From: Buxus sempervirens
Lineage: Eukaryota; Streptophyta; Magnoliopsida; Buxales; Buxaceae
NCBI GenBank assembly: GCA_947561395.2
Contig: OX387182.1
Span: forward strand, 4,884,595-4,948,594
Reading direction: 5' to 3'
DNA length: 64,000 bases
Of this stretch, positions 55,852-64,000 are shown in pieces; position 1 is the first letter of the stretch, and each line of letters starts with the position of its first letter. The position numbers and the translations under genes are program-made. The notes under the pieces are model-generated. The model made no database searches. It was not told the origin of the DNA and saw nothing but the letters and a program-made list of their open reading frames with translations.

Positions 55852-55875
55852 GGGGGGGGGGGGGGGGGGGGGGGG
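55852..55875. repeat. G24 homopolymer
   Basis: An uninterrupted run of 24 G in solo LTR copy 3. Length is likely unstable or an assembly estimate. Confidence 0.85.
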
Positions 55876-55886
55876 CACTGGCCCCC

Positions 55887-56035
55887 TATTTATAGACTTT
55901 TTTCTGTGACCGCATTTGAAGTGCGGTCGGCCTCCCATGTGCGCGAAATCACGTCGAATCAGCCAGCTGTCCCTCCGTATGGGACACGTGTCCCGGTTCT
56001 AGAATGTTTGACCACATTTTAAGTGCGGCCAGGCA
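55887..56035 (-). promoter_or_regulatory. LTR copy 3 promoter: TATA box plus dyads
   Basis: TATAAATA at 55894-55887 on the minus strand. Upstream on that strand lie a near-perfect 21-bp dyad at 55908-55928 (arms GACCGCATTT/AAGTGCGGTC, one mismatch) and a weaker one near 56011-56031. A distal perfect dyad is at 55033-55051 (ACCGCACT/AGTGCGGT). Confidence 0.55.
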
Positions 56036-58871
56036 CGTTTTTTAAATGCCAGAATTGAAATATTTTATCAAATTTGACTTTTAAAAAGATTCTTATCCGA
56101 TTTATTAATATCTTTAGATTTTTATTAAAATATTATTAGAAAATTAAGATATTTTCTAAAAACAATTATTTTATTTATTTTTTTGATTTATTCTGCTTTT
56201 TGCTGCTGTTTTTGCCACATCGGCAGTTTTCTTGAAACTTCAACTGCCCATAACTTCTTCGTCCGGTATTCGATTTCAGCAAACTTAGTGCCGTTGGAAT
56301 CGGCTCGGAACCCACTATCCTAGTCAAACTTTTTGCTCCCCAAAAGTTTGACCAGTTCATAACTTTCTCATCCGGACTCCAATTCCAGCCAACTCAGTTG
56401 CGTTAGAATCGTGTCGAAGTGCTCTTTTCAATGGGATGAAGTTTGATGGCCAAATTCACTTGAATCAAAAAATTCAATTTTTTGACCCCCTTCAGGGTTT
56501 GACTTTTAGTTTGACTTTTCATTTTTCTTCATTTTAGGGGTGCAAAAATCAGGTCCTAACACCTACTATGGGTGGTAATAGTAATCCTCGGGCCTATAAT
56601 CTGGATCTCCCTCAATCTCTGCCTCAGTGCGTAGCTCACCAAGAGGATTTGAAAACAAATCCGGTAAAACAAAACATGCGTGAGACTTAAAGTCCCAGTA
56701 AGCAGCAAACATGCATGTAGAGAATTAGTTTATGGAATTTTATAATATCATGATAATATTCACAGATATATATATATATATAGTACCAAACGTCAACCAA
56801 AACAATTCAATCGGATATGAAGAGAAATCCCAAATCAAACATCTCAATCGAGTAACTCATGAAATCAAATCAACAAATACGATCAAATACTGCAAATATG
56901 TCTTATTAGGACTCGTGTTTAGCATGTCTATAAATTAAATTAATGACCACTATCCATTTGCCACCTACACGACTTACAGAAAGAAGCCTAGCTAGGGGCA
57001 TATCAACAAGCGGAGCACCCACGTATGGGCTGGCAAGTGACAACCTAACCAAGGATCAAGGCAAAGTGGGATTCCCCACCCACTGCTCAATGAATTACAA
57101 GGACTCCCGCTAGTTCCCTGCGACGGGGGGTTGCCGCAGCCCTCTGTTCCCCGAGAAGGCCTCACCGATTCCCCACAGTGGAATGCTATATGGATAAGGA
57201 AATTAAAGCTAATAAGCCAACACCAACACACAGACTAGACTTACTGTGGATCTACACTAAGAACAACGTCCAATTAGACGACTCACAATTCAAAACAAAC
57301 CAATCAAATCAATGAGTAAAACCAGTACTTAAACCAAAGCCAAGTGGAATTCCCCATCCACCGCCAAATCACATCATAAGCCAAGTGGAATTCTTCATCC
57401 ACTATTAATTCAACCGAGACCAGGTGGATTTCCCCATCCACCGCCAATAAAACAATAAGCCAAAAGCCTTGTCAAATCATATAAGAGTTTTTTAACCTTG
57501 CTTTCATAAATCCAAATCGATCAAAACGAATATCATAAAATCCTCAAAACACATTTTGGATGAGTGGGATAGTCTTAGGATTCTTAAATAAGTCACCATA
57601 CCAAAAATCAATGGATTCCAAGACAAAAAAGTTTTGGACGTAAAAAATATTCCAAGTTTGGTTAAAAATGTTGACTTTTGGGTATATAATTTTTCTAGAC
57701 AAATCTACAAGGAGTTTCAAGCTCAAATTCTGGTTGTAATCTAATGGAGGGTAAACAAATCTTCTGGAATTTTATGGGCTTCTGGATCATTCATTTGGGT
57801 ATCAAACTCAAAAAGTGGCTTTTGATGAAAATCAGGAAAACTGGAAATTTATGCATGAACTGAAAAGTTGACTTTTTATTGGTTGAGAATTGGGCCTTAG
57901 AAGTATTTTTATTGGTTCCAAATGGGGGGTAAAACCTTATTTACATGTAAAGACTTAATTAAATTGAGCAATAAATACACAAGACATTGTTCGGAAAAGG
58001 GTTTGGGAAGAAAAGGATGAAGAATTGTCAAAAACAGGGTCCACGATTGGTTCTTGAATTAATTGCCCATGGGCGATTAGTCTTAACGTTTGAGCGTTAA
58101 AGCCAATGTTCGCCTGCCCCAGGTTTAAAACACGGCCGACGTGCGCACGTCCCTCCTCACGATTAATCCTGATTCGCGATTTGAAATAATAGAGACTAAT
58201 TTTTTTGGGGTTTTGGCTAAGGATTAATCACCAATTTTCAGGATTGATCGCCAGGTCGGGTTTTCAAATATTTTTGGCTATTTTCAACACAAAACTCATA
58301 TAAATCATTTCCAACCATTCCAACATCAAATAGGATTATCATAAAACATCCCAACATACTTTAAAACACTTTCCAAAACAGATAATCATCCCAAATCCAC
58401 ATGAACACAAATCCAACACATGAAACATCATTTAAAATACCAAACTCAAACCCTAATCTGAAATATAATCAATAGAGGTTACAAATCCATGGCAAATTAA
58501 TAGAAAACTAAACAAGATTGTTTTACAACCAAAACCCTATGAATTTTAGAAGCAAAAACCAACATGCAAGATCATTTCTTCAAATAAATCAAACCCTAGA
58601 GAGAGAATACGAATTTTGTAATACATTTTATTTTAAAGGGTTTGCTACTTACATGTTCATGGAGAAGCGCAACTTCTCTCCAAGCTCTCCTCACCTTCTC
58701 CTTCTTCTTGAAGCTTTCAAGTAAGCTCACAATCTTCCTCTCTTGTTCTATACGTTCAAGACAAAAGAAAGTGAGTTCAAAACTCTTAAAATTTGAGCTA
58801 GGGCATCCTTTTATATGCCGAACTTTTGGTCTTTCAAATCTGCCCCTAAACAAAGCTTCTATTCCACTAAA

Positions 58872-59179
58872 ACCCTAAGGTGTACCTAAGGCATCCTAAG
58901 GGGGTATCTTAGTGTTAAGTGGGGGTACCTTAGTGTTATTTAAGGGGGTACTTTGGTGTTTTAAGGGGTACTTTGGTATTTTAAGGGGTTTTCCTTAGCT
59001 ATTTCAAGGAGTATATACTTTAGGGGTGCTTGGGGGTACCTTAGTTATACAAGAGGGGGGGGGGGGTACCTTAGTTATAAGAGGGGGTACCTTAGTTATA
59101 TAAGGGGGTACTTTAGTTATACAAATGGGGGTACCTTAGCTATAAGGGGGTGTACCATTAGGTAATAAAAGTGGGGTAC
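58872..59179 (+). repeat. GGGGGTACCTTAGTTAT minisatellite (left part)
   Basis: Units of about 18-25 bp, GGGGGTACCTTAG(T/C)TAT plus a short A-rich linker. The array is interrupted at 59180 by an LTR element and resumes at 61154. Confidence 0.85.
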
Positions 59180-61153
59180 TGTGAGACATGGAAAATCAAT
59201 TTAATGACTTTCTAATCATCACATGGGATTCGTTAAAACAAGGAGTCGCCATCATTCTGTTTAGGTGTGAATGGACACCAAAATATCAAATCTCAATTAG
59301 AAAGACAAAAACTAGAGTAAAAATAACTCTATTCTAAAATACAAAAAAAAAAAAAAAAAACCAGAGATGGGTAAGGGGATTAGGATATGAACAGGGGAAG
59401 GTGTTAGGCACCCCTATTTATCCACACAAGGTGGTTGCCAAGTATTGTTCATATTAAAAACAAAGAAAGCTTGCTTAAAATAAAAAAAACATAAAAGTGA
59501 CAAAAGTGTATGGTTTTTCATATGAATAGCCCGATTAATTCAGAACCTTCAATATGATTATACCATTCTAAGGGTTTTATGATTAAAATAAAATTGAGAT
59601 AAAAATCAAAGAAAACCAACCTAAAGTGAAACCTAAAAAACTAGCTTTAGGTTAAACCATTAAAAGGTTGAAAAACTAAATTGAAATCTCTTGATTAAAA
59701 AATTGAAGAATAAAGTTCTTGGGAGTACAGATCTGATCCGGATCTCTCATTAGTGGAGAGATAGAACCCCCACTCAACCCATGTTGATGAAAAAACATCA
59801 AAAGGGAGAGTTTAGAACATAGGATCCTTTCTCCAAGATTAAAACAACTTCAAAATCATATCATGAAACCCTATAGGTTACTTTCAGGCTTTTGGTTTCA
59901 AATTTACCATATAGATCATGGTAGATCCAGAATCCTAGCCAAATATTACCAAAATCAAGAAAACAGTGATATAGGTGCAATATGTGTGAAAAACCAAAAC
60001 TGTAGGAGGAAGTGGGGATCTCATGCTATGAGCAGCACAGGTTTATAGGATTCCTCCAGATTCAGAATAAAACTTTTAAAACATGAACAAAATAGTAAAA
60101 TAAATCACATATCACAGATTGCAGCACACAGGGGCCTATCCTACGGATCCACCCGTTCTCTTTTCCCCTAGCTCTCTCTTCACATTTTACGGCTAGAGCG
60201 GAGTCTTGAGGTACTTGGAAATAAGTTTGGGGATACAAACACAAACAAGAGGCCTTATTATACAAAAAAAGAGAAAAGAACAGATTATAAGGTTCTATTC
60301 TAAGAATCCACCTGTTCCCCTTTCCCTTAGCTCTCTCTTCACGTTTTATGGCAAGAGAGGAGTCTTGAGGTACTTGGAGATAGGTTTGGGAATACAAACA
60401 AGAAGTAGGCCTTATTCTACAAAAAAGAGAAAAGAACAGATTATAAGGTTCTATTCTAAGGATCCACCTGTTCCCATTTCCCCTAGCTCTCTCTTCACGT
60501 TTTACGGCTAGAGAGGAGTCTTGAGGTACTTGGAGGCAGGTTTGGGGATACAAGTATAAACTAGGCCTTATTCTACAGAAATGGAGAAGATTATACTATT
60601 TCTAGAATTAAAAATAGAAAATAAAAGAGAAAAGGAACTTACCTGGATTGAGAAAGCAGAGAAGCAAGGGTTCCCTTCTTCACTTGGAGCTCTTCAAGCT
60701 TCAGATTCTCAGCCCTTTACTTGAGAAGAGGCCTTCTATTTATAAGCAAACCCAGGGGCATAGTTGGTCTCAGGGGTATGCCAAGATAGGGTGCCAGAAT
60801 GTTCCAATTGAGTTAAAAAAGGAGTTAATGTAAATCCATTAAACCACAGAGGATAAACAAGAGAATTCGAATCTCCCAGAGAGAGATTTGAGTGTAGATA
60901 AGGCTCAGAAATCGAAAAATGATGAATTCGCACAAAAAACCTGTGCCCGCATATATAATGCGGTCGTGCCTTGCCCACATTGTTAATACGGGCACGGCAT
61001 GACCGCATATCAACTACGGGCACGACCAGACCGCAGATAAAATGCGGGCATTGCATGTTTGACCAAATTTTACACTTTTTTGATCTATTTCAAATCCCAA
61101 TTACATATTTTTAATTATTTTCTCGTTTTGTAATGCAATTTGGGGTGTCTATA
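59180..61153 (-). mobile_element. LTR-like element inserted in the minisatellite
   Basis: 1974 bp, beginning TGTGAGACATGG and ending GGTGTCTATA, flanked by GGTAC on both sides (59175-59179 and 61154-61158). The final CA appears mutated to TA, and GGTAC is part of the array unit, so the duplication is suggestive only. A TATA box is at 60744-60737 (minus), with CCGCAT/ATGCGG dyads at 60945-61050, relating it to the palindrome-bearing LTR family. No coding region. Confidence 0.65.
60125..60590. repeat. Three tandem copies of a 156-159 bp unit
   Basis: Units start near 60145, 60304 and 60460 (GGATCCACCTGTTCCC or close variants) and contain CTCTCTCTTCACGTTTTA and GAGTCTTGAGGTACTTGGA. Reading frames across it are repetitive artefacts. 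Confidence 0.85.
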
Positions 61154-61410
61154 GGTACCTTAGATAAATCAAAGGGGTACCTTAGGCAATACAAGAGGGT
61201 ACCTTAGGTATTCAAGTGGGGTACTTTAAGAATACAAGGGGGTACCTTAGGTATTCAAGTGGGGTACTTTAGGAATACAAGGGGGTACCTTAGGTATTCA
61301 AGTGGGGTATCTTAGGTAAAACAAGGGGGTACTTTAGGTATTCAAATAGGGTACCTTAGGCAACACATGGGGGTAACTTAGGTGTACTTGAGTGGTACTT
61401 TGAGTAACAC
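61154..61410 (+). repeat. GGGGTACCTTAGGTATTCAAG minisatellite, right part (unit broken here: GGGGTACCTTAGG + TATTCAAG)
   Basis: Regular units of about 20-22 bp alternating CAAGGGGGTACCTTAGG and CAAGTGGGGTACTTTAGG. It continues the array interrupted at 59180. Confidence 0.85.
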
Positions 61411-61991
61411 TTGTGTCAGCACCTATTTTTGCCCCCCAAAAAATGCAGAAAATGAAATTCTAATCTATAAAGTCAAACCTTGAGGGGGCCAAAAGTTGAC
61501 TTTTTGATCAGGTGCAAATTGACCACCATACTTCTTTCCATTAAAAAGGAAATTCCGATACGGCTCCCATGCAACTGAGTTTGCTTAAATCGGAGTCCAG
61601 ATGAATAAGTTATGAGCTGGTCAAACCGTGTGGGGAGCAGAAATTGACGTTCTGCTAAAAATAGAATTTACCGCCATACTCTAGCTCAATGGATAGAGAA
61701 TTCCGAGTTGATTCCAACGATGCCACGTTTGCTGAAATCGGACGTCGGAAGAGAAAGTTATGGCTGGTCAAAGTTTCAGAAAAACTGTCCGCGTGGCAAA
61801 ACAGCAGCAAAAGGTAGAATAAATAAATATCAGAGATTAAGTAATTGTTTTATAAAAATATCTTGATTTTTAAATAATATTTTAATAAAAAATCTGGATT
61901 TTTGTAATAAAATATTCATAAAATCGGATAAAATCTTGCTTATAAACTAAATTGAATAAGAGATTTCAAATCCAGCATTTAAAAAACGTGC

Positions 61992-62188
61992 GCGATCGCA
62001 TTTTAAGTGCGGTTTGGTCATGACCGCACTGAAAATGCGGTTCTGACCTTCTAGAAGCTGCCACGCGTTGCTAACTGGCAGATTCGCGTAGATTCGCACG
62101 TTTTAAATTCCAACCGCACTTTAAGTGCGGTTCCTGCACTTTTAGTGCAATTCAAGAGGGTTTGACAGGAAAATTTTGCTTATAAATA
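61992..62188 (+). promoter_or_regulatory. LTR copy 4 promoter: dyads and TATA box
   Basis: Dyads at 61996-62013 and 62023-62042, and a perfect 21-bp dyad at 62112-62132 (arms AACCGCACTT/AAGTGCGGTT), precede TATAAATA at 62181-62188. Confidence 0.58.
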
Positions 62189-63275
62189 GGCCCCAGCAGC
62201 CATTATTTGGAGGAGGCCTTTTGAACCCTGTCATTACCCTGCTGCTCTGGCAATCTGAAACCTCCCAGAAGCTTTGCCCACACATCTAAACTCTTTTTCA
62301 TCCCCAAAATACCCTTGGATCCCCTTTTTTCTTCTTCTCCTCTCATTTCTATTTATAAAAGAGCAAGAGGAGGTGATTTTTGGGAACGAAGGAGACTTTG
62401 AAGCTACTGTCCACCTTCACGGGAGGATCACAACACTTTTAGATAAAAGGTAACACCAAGGTGAGAAAGCTTGTGATATTTTGTTCGATATAAAGTAAAA
62501 TAAAGTTCCTTTGATTTTATTTTTTTGAGTTACTCTGTATTTATCTCTTTTTATTCATCTCTAACCGTTTTGATTTTATTTTGCACGTTGTGGGAGTCCC
62601 CATGGTAAGAGGGACTCCCCATACGAAGAAATGGGAGGAGAGTATGTCTTTACAGAAGAAAGGGATGTTTGAATAATCTTAGACCCCATTTGTATCTTGT
62701 TAATTAATCTTTCAAAAGAGCGGTTTGTCCTCTTTTCTCCATCCGATGTATCCTTAAATCCCCCTTTCCCTTCATTTATGGTTTTGTTTGCTCCATTTTT
62801 TCCTGTCATATGATTGATCATCGCATCATCATGTCATCCCACGCATAGAATAAGATAAAGCGAACATTTTTATTTCCCTTTGTTTATGACCTTAACATGT
62901 TTGTACAGGTTGCATGTAAACACCATACACACACCCACGTACAACATCCAAGAGCATACTTAGGTGCTTGTCTTGTCATACATGCATATCACCATGAGTA
63001 GCTGTGAATGGTTTCTTGTTTAGCATACTTTCTTGTTTAGCATACTCAATAGACTATCTATATTGATTCCACATGCATTAAAAGTTGTATCAAGCATCAT
63101 GCATGTAATCTTCTTCATTTACTGTTTGATGAATTTTAAAACATCACTTGCACACACGATCATCATTGTTTTGCTTAATTCATATGTGTTTACGTGTGCT
63201 GATTTAAGGTATGTGTGGATAATGGATGAAGGTGGTTTGTTTTAAGCCAAATTTGAGCATTGATACCACTGTGAG

Positions 63276-63797
63276 TAGGGCTGGCAATGGTTCGAATATA
63301 TATCCGAATCCGATCCGAAATTACCGAATTCGGATATAGGATTTAGATCCACGGTTCGGATACGGATCTCGAATTTCGAATCCGAATTTTTTTGGATTCG
63401 GATTCGGATATACATGTACCGATCCGAAAAAGATCCGAATCGAAAAAGATCCGAACCAAAAACATACTTATAATATATATCAACTTAGCCCAGACCATGG
63501 TGCAACCATAAGTTAAAAGGGTTAAATCATCATTTGATCATTAGACACTTGGATTTGTGTTAAAATTTATAGTTAAATTTACTTTAATTGTTAAAATTGT
63601 TTTTTAAAGTTTCAGGTTCAAACAGGCTCGAATTCGGATTTAGGATCGGATATCGGATCGAATTCGGATTTCGGATATTCATTGAATTTCGAATTCGGAT
63701 TTAAGTATTAAAGATCCGTCGGATATCGGTAAACTTTTTTCAGATCGGATTCGGATCTTAGCAGATCCGTACCATATTCGACCGATTGCCACCCCTA
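63276..63797. mobile_element. Non-autonomous hAT element
   Basis: Starts TAGGGCTGGCAATGG and ends GATTGCCACCCCTA, flanked by the perfect 8-bp duplication ACTGTGAG (63268-63275 and 63798-63805). 522 bp, full of ATCCGAATCC and GGATTCGGAT motifs in both orientations; no transposase. Confidence 0.88.
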
Positions 63798-64000
63798 ACT
63801 GTGAGTCTATTCAGAGACCCACAGAAGATCACGAATGCCCTTGGGGAGAAGTCGAGTTGAATTTCGCGGCCATTTCGGACTTTTTTGGATTTTCGGACCT
63901 GAACCGCATACTCAAAGCGGTTCGGGCAAAACTACACTTGTTCTGCGGTTGTGCCTTGACCACACAAGATGTGCGGTCAGTTCCCAGAAACCACAAAAAT

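Larger units (their letters stand above)
54220..56561 (-). mobile_element. Solo LTR copy 3, complete with target duplication
   Basis: 2342 bp, starting TGTGCGCACCTAATTTTGG and ending AATCAGGTCCTAACA, flanked by the perfect 5-bp duplication CCTAC (54215-54219 and 56562-56566). The termini form an imperfect inverted repeat of about 20 bp. TATA (55894-55887, minus) and dyad clusters are present. There is no coding region. It defines the family limits used for copies 1, 2 and 4. Confidence 0.85.
53895..61413 (-). mobile_element. Gypsy-type LTR hosting several nested insertions
   Basis: Begins TGTAGCACCCTAGATCCGGG, like the TGTAACGCCCCGG end of the LTR at 1129. It continues as 53895-54219, 56567-59179 and 61159-61413 between nested elements, and includes the GGTACC minisatellite. 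Its other end is not in view. No gag-pol is seen. 56567-58870 has no gene; short open frames there are not supported. Confidence 0.45.
61414..64000 (+). mobile_element. LTR copy 4 of palindrome-bearing family, runs off the window
   Basis: Starts TGTCAGCACCTATTTTTGCC, preceded by ACTTG, and is collinear with LTR copy 2. TATA is at 62181-62188. It contains a hAT element at 63276-63797. The second dyad cluster appears near 63900-63980, so about 0.5-0.6 kb of LTR should lie beyond the window. No protein gene is supported. Confidence 0.7.

Noticed and set aside
60062..60553. 163-residue repetitive protein on the minus strand
   Set aside because: It is the translation of a tandem 158-bp repeat within an LTR-like element, with a similar open frame on the other strand.
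58872..61410. CRISPR-like repeat array
   Set aside because: Repeats are contiguous and degenerate without unique spacers, in a plant genome; it is a minisatellite.

Overview
This window is nuclear DNA from a flowering plant. It carries CC-NB-ARC-LRR (CNL) immune receptor genes, intron-containing lipid-transfer-protein genes, Ty1/copia, CACTA, hAT and LINE elements with target-site duplications, and several nested solo LTRs. Genic GC content is moderate and coding sequence is not GC3-rich, so a grass is unlikely. I cannot name the species; a woody eudicot or magnoliid is a guess.

Layout. 1-5.8 kb: nested solo LTRs. 6.5-17.6 kb: CNL1, split in its LRR region by a very young, coding-complete Ty1/copia element (9829-15306, target duplication ATTTG). 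17.6-23.6 kb: a 3' flank of repeated exon/intron-like cassettes. 23.65 kb: small unknown protein SP1 (minus). 25.3 kb: lipid-transfer-like gene LTP1 (minus). 27.2-32.6 kb: a mini-CACTA element, a solo LTR, a minisatellite, LINE tails and a MITE. 33.15 kb: a truncated CNL coiled-coil fragment joined to a 5S-rRNA-like segment. 35.3-39.5 kb: CNL2, an apparently intact 1400-residue receptor. 39.5-45.2 kb: the same type of 3' flank again. 45.2 kb: an LRR relic. 46.1 and 48.2 kb: SP2 and SP3. 49.4 kb: LTP2. 50-53.9 kb: intergenic DNA with copia and LINE remnants and a MITE. 53.9-64 kb: a nest of LTR elements and a GGTACC-rich minisatellite.

The gene content reads as a duplicated module: CNL (+), 3' cassette repeats, small unknown protein (-), lipid-transfer protein (-). 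It occurs at about 7-26 kb and 34-50 kb, with pieces of a third copy in between. CNLs are intracellular effector sensors and lipid-transfer-like proteins are secreted. That they work together is inference from co-duplication only. CNL1 is broken by the copia insertion, but the element sits cleanly between the two target copies and the flanking LRR codons stay in the same frame.

The least explained signals are: 21-bp dyads with complementary changes upstream of the TATA box in one LTR family; six copies of a 70-74 bp intron-like cassette downstream of the CNLs; two consecutive tetraloop hairpins right after the copia pol stop; and the three-member SP family.
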